NCBI GenBank assembly: GCA_033807695.1
Contig: CM066310.1
Location: 1,240,001 to 1,304,000, forward strand
Direction: 5' to 3'
From: Daedaleopsis sinensis
Taxonomy: Eukaryota > Basidiomycota > Agaricomycetes > Polyporales > Polyporaceae
DNA length: 64,000 nt
Notes under the pieces: generated by a model
Database searches by the model: none
Told to the model about the DNA's origin: nothing
What the model saw: the letters and a program-made list of their open reading frames with translations, nothing else
Shown here: positions 26,042-37,739 of the stretch, piece by piece
Numbering within the stretch: the stretch's first letter is position 1
Layout of the letters: every line of letters starts with the position of its first letter
Program-made: the position numbers and the translations under genes

Positions 26042-27176
26042 CCTAGTCTAGCTTACCGTGTTTCTCTCCATCGCCATGTTTTGCAGTGCTCAGCAGCTTG
26101 GTGCCACCAATGCTTGTGTCAGACATTTGTACCAACCTATCGACCCATGCGATGTCGTTTATTCACAATACTTAGGCAGCTCAAAGGTACAGACGTGCAC
26201 GTACATAAGGACAGTAAAGCAACTCCGTCGCGCCGTCAGAGTTCCCGCCTATGCGGCATGATTAGTGAGGTTCTTCGGTGCTGTACGAAATAAGATGGCA
26301 ACTTCTGGCGGTCGGATCTACATTGATCCTACCTTAGCTACGAGCTTTGGCCTTCCCTCGCTCCTCTGGCACGGGTCCTCGTCATATCTGCTGCCAGTGT
26401 TTTACATCCGCCGTTTTGAGCTGTCTCAGCGCGCACATGAGCTCTGTCTGTACGAGCACCATGTTAGCTCAGTGCACTACTTGCAATCTGACCACGAGAG
26501 GGACAAACGTACCATGATCAGCATTTGGTGACGCGTACAATCAATGGGTGCAAAGATGGACGAATCGGAGACGGTCCCCTTTGCGGTCCCTAGCTTCAAG
26601 CACTATGCACCTGGTTCAGCGAGGCGATGTTCACTGGCAGCGCTCGACACTCCGAAGCTGAAGTCGACTAAGCAACCGTTGTCGATCGTCATCTAGCCAT
26701 TAATTTTTCAGGGGAAATGCGACGAAGGACGGGCACGGTGAGATCGACGCGCTGTTGAGATCTAAGCAGCACGAGATGCGTGCGGGCCTGACTTACATAC
26801 ATCGACTCGTACCCCAGCGCCCACGCAGGTGACTGCTGCATGGCTCGCTTCGTGCGACACGGGCACATAAGCACGATGCAGGATGTGTGAACGCTTGGAT
26901 GCGTGCGTGCATTTCGCGGGAAACGGGCCGTGCGACAAGAAAAAACGTCCGTGGGCGTGATACTAGGCTATGATGAGTACGAGTAGGGTGGTGTGGATGG
27001 CGACGTAACGTGGGGTGGGGTGGTGCGTGAACGACGACGATAGCAGAGGGGGGAAGGATACACAGAGAGCCAGAATGTCCGACGTCTATTTGAAGTCCGT
27101 GGCGCGCCGGGCGCGCGCGTGCGTCCAGGGGTGTAAGGATTGTGGGATTGTGGAGAGCGAGCGGCGGGCGCGCGGC
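26042..27176. other. Intergenic stretch, no gene recognised
   Basis: This is the 3' region between convergent MAK21 and the tetraspanin gene. Small ORFs are present but none shows codon-like composition, splice structure or family similarity. Confidence 0.4.
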
Positions 27177-29113
27177 CTACTGGTTCCGGAGCTGGTCGTA
27201 CTTGCCGCTGTGCGCCGTCGACTGCTGGCTGGTCGAGTAAGGCATGGTGGGCATGGCATCGAGCTGCAGGTTCGAGCGCGAGCGCGCGAGGACCTCGGAG
27301 GCGACGTCGTTGCCGTACTGCTCTGCTAATTGGCTATACGATGAGGTGGGAATGGGGTCAGATCGCTGCGTGAGGGGATGAGAGGGAGACGTACTTTGCA
27401 TAGTTGTCCATGATGACGGCCATGCTGTTCATGTTGAGGCGGTACGCCTTGGGCATCATGCCCTTGCCGAAGCGGTAGGTGATGTGGTTCGAGCAGAGCA
27501 GGGCGGCAACCATGACGATGAGCTGGAAGGGCACAATGGAGAAGACGACGGTGAACCAGCGCTCGAGGACGACGCGCTCGAACTCGATGTACGGGCCCTT
27601 GCATCCGGGGAGGAGGCTGCGGGCGTAGCAGGTCTGGCTGATCGTGGCCTCGATGAACGGGTTGAAGTAGCCGCAGCAGCTGAGCTGGTTCTGGATGCGG
27701 AGGCGGCCGTCGAGGCCGAGGTCGCGCGACCACTGCGCGTTGACCTTGCCCTCGAGGTTGAACGTGCGCTTCTTGTACGTGATGTAGCCGGGCGTGACGA
27801 GGAACGCGAAGCAGAACCAGAGGAGGAACGAGTACACGGCGAGGAACGCGCGGTTGTTGAGCAGGATGCCGGACCACCCGATCAGGGAGGTGATCACCGC
27901 GAGGACGGCGGCGATGGTGGTGATGATCAGCTCGGGCTGGTTGCCGACGCGGATGATGTCGGCGTGCTCGTAGACGTTGAAGTGGATGAGGAGGGTGGCG
28001 ATGAGGCCTGTGAGGGAGTAGACGGAGAACTGCAGACAGCAAGTCAGCATGCACGGTAACGGGCGCCGGACCGACGTGCAATGGCAAAGCGGTGGTAAGT
28101 GAGCGAGTGATCAATTTCGAACGACTGGCCGGAGATGTAACTCGTCCTGCAGCCGGAAAGCGCCTTACGGTCTTCATGTGTTGCAGAATGTGACAGCCTT
28201 CGGTCTGTGGCAGAATGCAAACAGGATACCCTGTCCAGCCTCCCATTCACAGGCTGGGAAATTGTTCTAAAACGACGAATCTCCAGTGCTTGGAGGATGG
28301 GCGGATCAAACCTTGACTCCCTGACCCTATTGACTTGACCTAGGTCAGACCCAACGGCCTGACCCGAGTCCGACCAATTCTTGGGGTCGGGTCGTCTGTA
28401 ATTGCGCGCCTCCACTCGAAAGTGGAGACAAGGTCCTCGTCCAGTTCAGCGCTTGTCCCCAAGACGCAGTGGAGCTTTTTGACCATCTCCAATGAGATCT
28501 CTCAGACATCGGCCGGAATGTGTCATGTTCCAAACGATTTCCCAAAGATCTCCGGGCCGACCATTGCACATCATGGGAGAGAGGGAGGACGTACGACTAG
28601 ATTGCAGACGAAGATGACCCATTTGAAGCGATTCCATCTGCCCCTTCCCTTGCGGGGGCCTCCGAAGTTGAGACCGTCTTCGTCGTCGTCGTCGTCGCCG
28701 GCCATGCGGGCCTCGTTTGCGCGGAAGGCATCACGACCGCCGCCGCGCTTGGGGATGGGGATGGGGTCGCCGCCCTTTGCGCCTTTTCTGCGCTTGAGGC
28801 CACCGATGGAAGAAAACTTGGAGGGGACGTAGTTGACGGAGAGAGAGCTGGGGACGCTCTTTGCGTCTGTGAGCGGGGTGCCGACCTGAGCGTTGATGGA
28901 GGACATGGAGGGGACGCGGGCATTATAGGAGAGAGAGGGGGGGTCGAGGGCGGCGGAGCTGTGGGCGTTCATGCCGGCTAGCATGTGCCTGGTCGAGGTG
29001 GTGTTCGAGTGTAGAGAGGGAGAGTGGGAGTTGCGCGAGGAGGACCTGGAGGCCGGGTTGTCAACGGGCTCGTAATCGTGACGGGCAGCAGGGACCGAGA
29101 GGGAGGGGGCCAT
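27177..29113 (-). CDS. Fungal tetraspanin (Tsp2-like) with long N-terminal extension
   Basis: This is a four-pass membrane protein. About 175 cytosolic, Ser-rich and basic residues (MAPSLSVPAARHDYEPVDN to GRGRWNRFKWVIFVCNLV) precede TM1. TM2 and TM3 lie in IITTIAAVLAVITSLIGW and VYSFLLWFCFAFLVTPGY. A large extracellular loop carries the tetraspanin CCG in NQLSCCGYFNPF and further Cys residues (ISQTCYARSLLPGCKGPY). TM4 is FSIVPFQLIVMVAALLC. The tail ends KYDQLRNQ. Three exons are evident. The first intron (28594-28030, 565 bp) is inflated by a MITE; without it the intron would be about 65 bp. Fungal tetraspanins of this type are linked to polarised growth, which is inference here. Confidence 0.85.
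28073..28572 (-). mobile_element. Intronic inverted-repeat element, copy B (500 bp)
   Basis: The element is bounded by GACGTGCAATGG and CCATTGCACATC, imperfect inverted ends. It lies wholly inside the first tetraspanin intron, 22 bp from the donor. Read on the minus strand it is homologous along most of its length to the element in the ALG2 intron. Shared blocks include ATCTTTGGGAAATCG, TTCCGGCCGAT, TCTGAGAGATCT and GGGAGGCT. It has no coding capacity. I could not identify a convincing target duplication, so the superfamily is open. Confidence 0.75.
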
Positions 29114-29640
29114 GGTCGTGGTAATGGGGGTAAGTGGGAAAGAGTGAAACTCACCGAGACGGGCTGCGTTCCATCACCTCAGGCGTTCATACAACTCGAA
29201 TACACAGCACACCAGCGATGAACGCAGACTGTCGTCGACGGCGCAGGAGGATATCGCAGACGGCGAGCACGGACGACGAGGAGGGAAGACAACGAGGAGG
29301 GAGGAGAGCCGTGTCCGGCGTCGACGGCGGCCCAAGGGCGGGCCTGGCCGCGCGCAGCCGCGTTAACACTGCCACTTTCCTCCGCGAGGCCGAGCCTGGC
29401 CGAGTGCGCCGTCGTCCAGGACAAGCACATCCAGCGCACACCGCGGCGGACGACGTCGAGAGCTGTCTGCTCGACGCCGACCACTGAATCCACGATCCGC
29501 ACAGTCGTACGTTCGCCTGTTCCGCACTGTCTCAGCCAGGTCTCAGTCTCAGTCTCTCGTTCTGCGTCTCCGGCGCTTGCCGTGTGTGCCTGTGCGTCAT
29601 TGCTGCCACCGCCAGCGACGACCCTCCGCTCTCGTCCACG
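29114..29640. promoter_or_regulatory. Shared divergent promoter region of tetraspanin and ALG2
   Basis: The 527 bp separate two divergently transcribed starts and must contain both promoters and 5' leaders. CT-rich runs precede the ALG2 ATG, as is usual for fungal transcription start regions. No TATA box or specific factor site could be assigned. Confidence 0.45.
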
Positions 29641-31921
29641 ATGGCCAAGCTACGGATTGCGTTCATCCACCCCGACCTCGGGATAGGTACGCATATCCTC
29701 CGCGCACATCTCACACCGCTCATGTCTTCCTCCAGGCGGCGCAGAGCGTCTCATCGTCGACGCTGCCCTCGGCCTCCAGAAGCTCGGCCACACCGTCCAC
29801 ATCTACACCTCCCACCACGACCCAGGCCACTGCTTCGAGGAGACCCGCGACGGTGCGTGTGTTCTTCCACAGCCATATCAGCCGCTACAGCTGCGCGTGC
29901 AGGCACTCTCCGTGTACACCACATCGTCCCCCCATTTCCCCGCGCGATCAAGGGCAAGCTTCACATCTTCTTCGCCCATGCCCGCCAGCTTCACCTCACA
30001 GCCCACCTGCTCAGCCCCACCGCCCCGTCCTACGACGTCTATTTCGTCGACCAGCTGTCCACATGCATCCCCTTCCTCCGCGCATTCGCCCGCACCCGCG
30101 TCCTCTTCTACTGCCACTTTCCCGACAAGCTCCTCGCAGAAGGCGCATACGTCGAGGGCCAGATCAACAAGGGCAGCCTCTTGAAGCGCATATACCGACT
30201 CCCTATGGACCTCCTTGAGGAGACCACAACCAGTATGTGCACTCCTCACGGTCATGACGTGCAATGGCCGAGTCCAAGGTCCGGAATCTTTGGGAAATCG
30301 GCCCGAACATGAGATATTCCGGCCGATTTCTGAGAGATCTCCAAGCATTGGAAGTTGGTCAATTTGGAACGGTCTCCCAGCGTGTGTATGGGAGGCTAGA
30401 AAGGTAACAGTATCTCTGTGGTTTTCTTATCCTGTTCGTATCCTGCTACAGATCAAAGGCTGCCACATTTTGCAATAGGACACGAAGATTGTCAAAACAC
30501 TTTCTGGCTACAGGACCGTGTTACCTTTCCAGCCACCCATTCGTAGGCCGCACGGCGTGCATCCCCAGATTTCAAGCCCTTTGATACGATGCTGAGTCGA
30601 CATATATTTTTGCGACATACTATGACATTGAAGGACCCTTCGTGTGGTCTTCGTCCACTGAAATCTGGGGATGTCTGCTGTGCCGGGAAATCGTTCGAAA
30701 TGGATGACCTTGCTGCCCTATGACATATAATGTCTCACCTAGGACTCGATTATCCCTGAATTTTCCAATTCCGAGCCCTTGATTTTGGCCATTGCACGTC
30801 GTAAATCCCCAAACAAGCCCTTAACGTTGTCCTAGAGCAGGCTGACACCATCCTCGCCAACTCCAACTTCACTGTGCGCGTCTTCAAGCGCCACATGCCC
30901 TCTATACCCACCGTCCCCCGCGTCGTGTACCCCGGTATCAATATCTCGGCCTATGACCCCCCGGACGCATCGAACGACGACCCTGACATCGTCCAGATCT
31001 CATCGTACGCTGCTTTTCGTTCCGTGTACGACTAATGTACTGACGGAGCTGCAAGGTTAGAGACCGCCCGACGCTGCTCTCGCTGAACCGCTTCGAGCAG
31101 AAGAAGAACGCCGCGCTCGCGATCGACGCGTTCGCCCTCCTCCGCAAGACGCTCGCCTCCCGCAGCTCGCCGTCGTCGAAATCCATCCGCCTGGTCCTTG
31201 CTGGTGCGCCCGTTTCTCCCGTTCGCATGCCCCCCGCTCACGAATGCTGCACACAGGCGGATACGACCCGCGCCTGCAGGACAACGTAAAGACGCTCGAG
31301 GGTCTCCTCGCCAGCGCGCGCGCACACGCACTCACGTACGCCGTCCTCACCCCATCGACGTCCACCGTGCCCCTCCCCGCCGCTGCGCCCACCCCACCCT
31401 CAGTCGCGGACGTCGTGTTCCTGCTGAACTTCTCCGGCCCCCAACGCGCCGCGCTGCTCACCGCGCCCTCCACCCTCGCGCTCCTCTACACGCCCGCGAA
31501 CGAGCACTTCGGGATCGGGCCCGTCGAGGGCATGCTCTGCGGCCTCCCCGTGCTCGCGTGCGACAGCGGCGGCCCGACCGAGAGCGTCGTCGACGCCGCC
31601 GACGCGCGGGCGCGCACGGGCTGGCTGCGCCCCCCGGACGCGGGCGTGTGGGCCGCGGCGCTCGCGGAGATCGTCGTGCTGAGCGAGGAGGAGAGGGGCG
31701 CGCTGGCCGCGCGTGCGAGAGGGCGCGCGAGGGACCTGTTCGGGATGGACGCGATGGCGCGCGAGCTGGAGAGCGCGTTGAGGGAGACGGTCGCGATGGG
31801 CCCGGTTCCGGCGCACGGCGCGGTGTGGGTGGCGATCGTGGCTCTCCTGGGTGGACTGGGGGTGCTCTTTGCGGTTTTGGTGCGGATGGTGCTGGCAGCG
31901 GGAGGTGCTTTGGGGATTTAG
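29641..31921 (+). CDS. ALG2: Alpha-1,3/1,6-mannosyltransferase Alg2
   Basis: This GT4 enzyme on the cytosolic face of the ER adds the second and third mannose to dolichol-linked oligosaccharide. Exons give [29 protein letters not shown], the Alg2 start. Then follow [60 protein letters not shown] and [20 protein letters not shown]. The GT4 E-x7-E motif is [22 protein letters not shown]-terminal hydrophobic segment follows ([20 protein letters not shown]). One intron (30233-30835, 603 bp) carries a 545-bp MITE; the remaining 58 bp would be a normal intron. Divergent from the tetraspanin gene. Confidence 0.93.
30256..30800 (+). mobile_element. Intronic inverted-repeat element, copy A (545 bp)
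   Basis: Terminal inverted repeats GACGTGCAATGGCC and GGCCATTGCACGTC bound an element lying inside an ALG2 intron, 23 bp after the donor and 35 bp before the acceptor. It is homologous to the element in the neighbouring tetraspanin intron and has the same orientation relative to its host gene. An additional inverted pair, CCCCAGATTTCA and TGAAATCTGGGG (about 30570 and 30658), lies inside. It is non-coding. No target duplication is obvious. Confidence 0.8.
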
Positions 31922-33450
31922 GTGCTCGCGGGTCAGGTCGTATCCGCCCGAACGCACCACAACTCCTCCACGCCTTCCAGGCAATTGTCTGCGTGTGCAC
32001 AGTGGAGACTGGATACGAGTCTAGATGAGGTCTTGAGCAGCCGGTGTGTTCGGTCATGGACGAGATCTTTGCGTGCATGTTTGTCGTACACTGGTTTGAG
32101 TGCTTTTCCAATTTGTACACCCTCATGGACCCCTCGAACTCCCGCGACGCCACACTTCAACGACTCCCCCATGCATCTGACACCAGCATCCTTTCTACCA
32201 TCGCCATACCTGAAAAGCTAGGTCAATTACAACTTGTCGACGGCCTCTTCGAAGACATTTTCCCGCAGGGCGTCGTACGGTCTCGTACCGTATGGGATAG
32301 CACTAGATCATCTTGATGTCGACGTTCGCCCCCTCTCCGTGGTCAGATTGCAAGTATTGCAGTTGCGCTAGGAGCTAACATATCATAGAAATGCACACAC
32401 AAATATGACGACGCCACGATAGATCCACGCCCGCGTTTCTTCGGCGTTGCACGTCGGGGCTCCCTCTGCGATCTCGCACACGTTCCTAGTCCACCTTGAT
32501 GCCCTACTTTTCCATAGAACATCCGTGTACAGCTCTCTACCGGTACTACCGGGTGTACCATCCACTCCCCTCTCCTGCCATCGCGGTGCTACGTACCAGC
32601 GTTGTCTACAGTAGGACTCAGCTATCATCGGTTCGTCCCCCTTTATGTGCCATTCGCAACCCACTAAACCATTCATGCTCTTCAGTGCAGCGACGACAAG
32701 GACATGGTTATGCACGGCATTGGTACGGCAACTTGCGCACTGGGGATCGGGAATGTGACGGTGCTTATACGAAGACCACATGAGGCCGTCTTCGTGCTTG
32801 ACAGTCGACGCAGACCCTCAGAGTCAGCCGGCAGTCCCAAATTCCAATACCTTGTTCTAGGCGCACGTGTAGCAGGTACGGAAGTAGACGTGTCCTCTAT
32901 ATGACGCTCATGGTACCTATTCGCGTATAGAATGGTCTGCTTCGACCCTGGCATTTCCGAACTCCAGTGCTTCGCCCGGTGGACGGACAAGAAGGCGGCG
33001 CCCTCTTCGCTTTCAAGTTCGCAAATGTCGTGCTGCCAGGCCTGGCGATGAACAATGGTCACCCCCAAACCCTCAAGCAACGTGAACACACTTCTCCAGT
33101 CATGTGCTGCGATGTTATGCTGAACGTACCATCGGAACACTCGCGAATTACTACGCTTGACAATGCCGGTAGCACGCCGAATTTGCTTTTACTGTTTTTG
33201 CCGGGTACAGTTGGACGTTGTTGACACTTGGCAGCGAATCACCGGCAGACAAACGCCTGGGGCGAAAGGCACAAGGTTGGTGTCAAGCGCTCCTTCAGGT
33301 CGTCGAGTATTCCGCAGAGGTGCAATACCAGGAGGTCTGGCTTGACTGCCCTCTTGACGAGTATAAGTACTACCACGGCGCACACAGTGGCCCCCAGACC
33401 CGAGTAACTCCATTACCACTATCGTTCTCTAACGCCACTCTCTGCCCATC
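31922..33450. other. Intergenic stretch, no supported gene
   Basis: Several ORFs of 80-150 codons occur on both strands, the longest on the minus strand at 33140-32682, but none has recognisable motifs or a consistent spliced model. A small lineage-specific gene cannot be excluded. Confidence 0.35.
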
Positions 33451-34042
33451 ATGTCCAACAAACCCGAGCTCACTCCCCGCCTCTACATCTCCCACATCGA
33501 GGTCTGCATCCGCCGCTGTTCTTCCTCTTATCCTTTCATGCGTCCCGGTGTGCTCACGACGACCTGCGTTGCTCATAGGTCGTGTACGGCGACCAGCCGT
33601 CCCAGGCCCCGCCCGACCGCGTCCGCGAGCTCACAGGCCTCAGCGACGACATCAACTACCAGTTCGGCGGAAAGTGAGAGCCCTCACCCTCCACCTCCCC
33701 ATCCATGCTCTTACGCTCACGCTGACTGTTCCGCTGCACAGATACGTCTGGCTCGTCCCGCAATACACCGAAGACGCGAGCCAGGCGGTCACCGGCTTCG
33801 ACATCGTCATCCAGGGCGACGCCGACGGTTCCATGCAGGACCTCGCCAAGGGCGCAGGCGGCGACTACCGGTACCTCCTCATCAGGACGGACGTGACGCA
33901 GGAGAAGAAGGTGACGCAGGTGACGCTCCTCCGCCAGGACTCTGCGCTCAGCGGGGTGCCCGCCGGCTGGGACGGCACCACCATCGACATCAATAAGGGC
34001 CGCGGCAAGACCTACCTCTACCTCCTCTGGAAGTTGGCTTGA
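33451..34042 (+). CDS. Small protein with two GxGxxYxYL repeats, possible MABP/beta-prism fold
   Basis: Three exons (33451-33501, 33579-33673, 33743-34042) splice to about 148 residues: MSNKPELTPRLYISHIE, then VVYGDQPSQAPPDRVREL, then a repeat-bearing C-terminus. Two equivalent motifs, DLAKGAGGDYRYLLI and DINKGRGKTYLYLLW, end successive repeats with the strands YVWLVPQYT, GFDIVIQGD and KVTQVTLLR between them. Such D-[LI]-x-KG-x-G-x-x-Y-x-YL ends are characteristic of MABP-like beta-prism domains that bind membranes. That is inference from the motif alone. There is no signal peptide or membrane segment. Spliced phases are exact, which supports a real gene. Confidence 0.7.
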
Positions 34043-34691
34043 GGCCTCCGCAGTGACAAGTACGTCGCTGTCCTCGTGCCCCGCTGGCTTTCTCCGTTGC
34101 TGATCTGATACCCAGCGTTTTTGCAAAGGAAGATTCATCGATGGTGGTGGAGCGTTTTAGGATGAATTCAACTTCATTCCTCGTGTCATGCCGAAGCAGT
34201 GTATATCGCGATCTTGTATGCCAGGAAACTCACGAGCAATCAGTACCGGTGTTGAGTTGAGCTGTGCATGTGGTTTAGCATTGACAATGCCATTTAATAT
34301 ATTCATTTCAGCCAACGACATACTGGACGCATTGAGTCCGCTTAAGCTTTTCGGACGACTACGACAAGTTGTGATACCCAGATTGTGGCCAGCGAGGGAT
34401 TCTCTGATGTTTCCAAAGCACACGGATAATGTGCGACCCACACCCCGCCTGACAAGCTGAACGTCGGACGGCCCACACAAAACACCAGTACCGCGCCGTG
34501 TTACAATGCTTCATGGATGAAGACGCAAGATGCTTCGAGTCGGGACGGAGTCCGAGGTGGTATGCACTTCAAGACTTTCGATACGAGCGAACGAGACTCA
34601 CTCCAACGTATCTCTTTTCAATCGGTTCGGGTGTGGACACGGGGTTGGGCACGTAGTGCTCGGACACGGCAGCAGCCAGTGATAACGCCTT
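34043..34691. other. Convergent 3' intergenic stretch
   Basis: This lies between two convergent genes. It is locally AT-richer, with short ORFs only. No repeat ends or RNA gene were recognised. Confidence 0.4.
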
Positions 34692-36056
34692 CTACGACTT
34701 CCGGTAGCCCCTCTCGCGCAGGTACTGCTCATGCTCGGCACGATGGCCACGCACAAGATTGTCGACGAGCTGTCTCCAGACAGGCAACGCCACCTGTCGT
34801 ACGATCCCTCAGAAGGAGGCACCTCGTGCAGAGCAGCAGCATATACGCACATATCCAATCAAGCCGTGGATCCAGTCCAGCGCGTAGCTGTTGCGCGGAG
34901 ACGAGCCGGCAGTGGAAGTGCGGAAGACGTTCCCGATGAAGTCTACAGTAATGTGGAACTTGCCGCTGCGCACACCTACAGCGAAGGTCATGAGGAACGC
35001 TTCGGCAAGCACGAGCCACGATGTGCATCGTACCTTTCAACATCGTTTTCGCTACAAATTCGGGGGTTTCACCGCCGTCGGTCTCCTCGATCTTAAGCGT
35101 GACTGCGGGCTTCGTCAGGTTCTCCTCGTAGTAGCCCTTTGTATGCATCGTTCCGGGGAACGCGATATGAACCCCGATCCCATAGAGCAGGAACTCGGAC
35201 TGCAGCGTCTCTGCGAGACCTACGACATGTCACAATCAGGAGCTGAATCACATAGAGAAGCAGAACACGTACCTCGTAATGCGAATTTGCCCGGAGCGTA
35301 TGGAGAATAACCGACGATAGAGAAGTATGCGAGAATTGATGCGCAAAAAACGATTTTGCCTTTGACGTTGTCTTGCACCATTCGTTTCGTTGCCGCCTGA
35401 CTGACAATGAGCGTTTCTCGGAGAACGAAAGATAGCAGCATACTAGCGCAGTGAACGCTTGAGCATAGTATGTGTTCTCCATGCCCTCTCTGATCGAGTC
35501 CTCAGTCTGCTCGACGAAGAAACCAGGTTTGCAGGTGCCGGCGATCAGGAAAAAAGCGTCGGGACAGCGTCCGCCAAAGGGCTCGCTGGCAGCCTTGATG
35601 GCAGCATTTGAGCCTTCCATGGTGTTAACTGAGTACGCGTATGAGCGTATTATCTGCTTGGAAGACCTGCGAACTTTCTGCGGAGGATGTTACCATATGC
35701 GGGCGCTTCATCTTGAGGAAGGACACTCACCTCGACCTCTTGCAGTGCCTCTTCTAGCCTCGTTGTGTCCCGGGCAACGATGGAGACATTGGCACCGCTC
35801 TCGACCAGGGCCTTGGCGAGAGCAAGGCCGGTGCCGGAAGAGCCACCGGTGATGAAGCAATGCTGAGGAGGACATCGGTGGTGAGTCGCGACGTAGGAAG
35901 TATCAGGAGCGTGTTCACCTTGCCGCGTGGATCCCACCGTTTGCTGAAGAACATGTCGATGGCGAGAAGCAGGACGGGAGCGGCGACGAGGAGACCAAGA
36001 GGGTAAAATGCGCCCGCGTTCATCACAGTGAGGTTGACGGCAACGCTAGCAGGCAA
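34692..36056 (-). CDS. TSC10: 3-ketodihydrosphingosine reductase
   Basis: This ER-membrane short-chain dehydrogenase uses NADPH to reduce 3-ketosphinganine in sphingolipid synthesis. The start MPASVAVNLTVMNAGAFYPL is followed by a hydrophobic anchor (GLLVAAPVLLLAIDMFF), the Rossmann loop TGGSSGTGLALAKAL, and the family sequence FGGRCPDAFFLIAGTCKPGF. Next are the serine region IVFCASILAYFSIVGYS and the catalytic Tyr/Lys in YAPGKFALRG. Downstream are HIAFPGTMHTKGYYEEN, TLKIEETDGGETPE and FHITVDFIGNVFR. The last exon ends EQYLRERGYRKS, stop at 34694-34692. At least five short introns are needed. Start could instead be the internal Met at 36020. Convergent with the MABP-like gene. Confidence 0.92.
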
Positions 36057-36640
36057 GTCATTATATACTTAGCCACGCGGATGGGTGATAGGGCTCCAGA
36101 AAGCAGGGTCATACGACGAGGCAGGGAAAGATCGAGGGCGAGCGGGAAGGACAGCAACTCGAAATTGGCGACCGTCCTATTACAGCTGTTTGCAAAACGA
36201 TATTGTACTAGTCACTTTGCCAAGATGCTTGTTGTAACAGTTCATGTCGGGTCAGGTGGCCGAGGCAGCCTGTTGGCCAGAGTACGTACTGTCACGGTAA
36301 GCCGTCTCCAACAAACCTCCAACGGCTGCCAGTGGCACCCACCTCGATGGGACGCTAAGGCAGTGGAGGTTTCGCAAACGAGCCAATCAGACCAATCAGA
36401 CCCCAGCACCCCCATAGCCGATGGAGGAGGAAACAAACACTTTCGGCGAGTGACTATCGTTTTGCAAACTGCTGGAGGACGATGATCGACGAACTGTGTG
36501 TCGGGGGAGCGGCAGTGCTGTACGATGAGAGGGATTGGTGGGCGGCGTCGGCGCATCGCCCGGAAGTGAGACATGCACATTATAGACGCTCATAAGTATG
36601 GCGGCGGAACAAAACAAGAACAACTGTCATATACAAGATA
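36057..36640. promoter_or_regulatory. TSC10 upstream region with tandem CCAAT boxes
   Basis: The region between the reductase start and the inverted-repeat arm contains no gene. Two CCAATCAGA words lie nine bases apart at 36383 and 36392, about 330 bp upstream of the reductase ATG. CCAAT is the binding core of the fungal HAP complex, but occurrence alone does not prove function. Confidence 0.35.
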
Positions 36641-36762
36641 ATCGTGGGAATGTTACAAGTGCCATTCGACGCCGGGCCGCACCGCCGACCTTTGCTTCAA
36701 CCACCACCACGTCTCGATGCGTCCCCCGGCCCTAGTCGTTAACCCTTGATATATCTCGTAAC

Positions 36763-37529
36763 ATGTCTGATTCCGCAGAACAGGTTCGGCTTGATGCTAG
36801 CGACCCGCTATCTTGTTTAACTGACGAGTAGATTAGAAAGTCACCTGGGAAGTGTCGCATCCTCCGTTTCAGTACCTCCCGAGCTGCTACCTCCCCAGTG
36901 TCAAGAACAATCCCGATAACGCTCTTCGCCGCAAGAACCGCCCCGTACCACCATTCATCTATGGCATTGGACTCAAAACCAAGGATGCAATAGCGTTCGT
37001 CAAGAAGCATCGCCTACACCCGTACCCAGAGATCGAGGGCGGTTATTTTGCCGTAATGGCCACCTACGACTGGGTCGTTCGACACGCGAGGCTCCGAGGC
37101 ACCGATATTGTTAGGCCCTGCCGTATAGAGGGATATGATTGGGTCATCCAGCTCTTCACCAACCAGACATACAGAGAGGCTCTAGACGACAACTCTCCAA
37201 GGCGCGTGGCAAAGGCGATAGAGATCTTGGGTGAATATGGCCAGCCGCCACTGTGGTGGTGGGCCTCATACCAGGACCCAGCGAGGTGAGCGTGTTCTCT
37301 TTCCCTCGTTTTCCCTGGTGAAGCTGTTGGGTACTGATGCGATCTTAACAGGAAGCACTGGCCATCTGCGTGGCGATATCCTGACTGTGTCGCACCGGAG
37401 TGGCGTGTCAGGATCTCTGAACCGGTGTGGAAGGAACTCGAGGAGTGGGAAAAGAAGAAGATAGAACAGGGGCGGGAACGTGGAGAGAGCTCGGAAGAGG
37501 AGAGCGACGACGAGAATCAACTAAGATGA
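36763..37529 (+). CDS. Unrecognised family protein (WWWASY family), copy 1
   Basis: Three exons (36763-36783, 36837-37285, 37352-37529) give about 215 residues: MSDSAEQ, then KVTWEVSHPPFQYLPSC, a Tyr/Trp-rich core, and an acidic tail ending DDENQLR. Conserved features shared with the paralogue at 38359 are LPSCYLPS, KNNPDNALRR, YGIGLKT, AIAF, KHRLHPYPE, GGYFAV, ATYDWVV, EGYDWVIQL, TNQTYREA and YGQPPLWWWASY. There is no signal peptide or membrane span. I do not recognise the domain; it is probably a basidiomycete-specific multigene family. The near-identical partner is at 57896-58662 in the other arm. Confidence 0.72.
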
Positions 37530-37739
37530 GGGAATGGGTGGGAGGGTGATTTGGAGTGAATCGTTCATTATGTTTTCGTGTGAGTGCATAGTTTTGTTCA
37601 TGTGTCCTGCGTTTGATTCACCGGCGAGCCATAGGTTATTACCTCGTATTTTGCAACATGCTATCTTGATTTGTGATTGGGAAGTCTGGAGAACATCAAC
37701 TTCTGCTAGTGAGTCCACGATATGCTTGTCTCTACTGCG

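Noticed and set aside
28030..30835. Intronic elements as introners that bring their own splice sites
   Set aside because: The donor and acceptor lie outside the element ends by 22-43 bp, and removal leaves normal-sized introns, so the elements inserted into existing introns. A target duplication could not be defined.
31198..32028. 276-codon Arg-rich plus-strand ORF and a long minus-strand ORF over ALG2
   Set aside because: Both are shadows of the GC-rich ALG2 3' exon, low-complexity Arg/Pro/Ala with no motif.
32682..33140. 152-codon minus-strand ORF in a gene-free stretch
   Set aside because: No motif, no supporting splice structure, and comparable ORFs exist on the other strand; not enough to call a gene.
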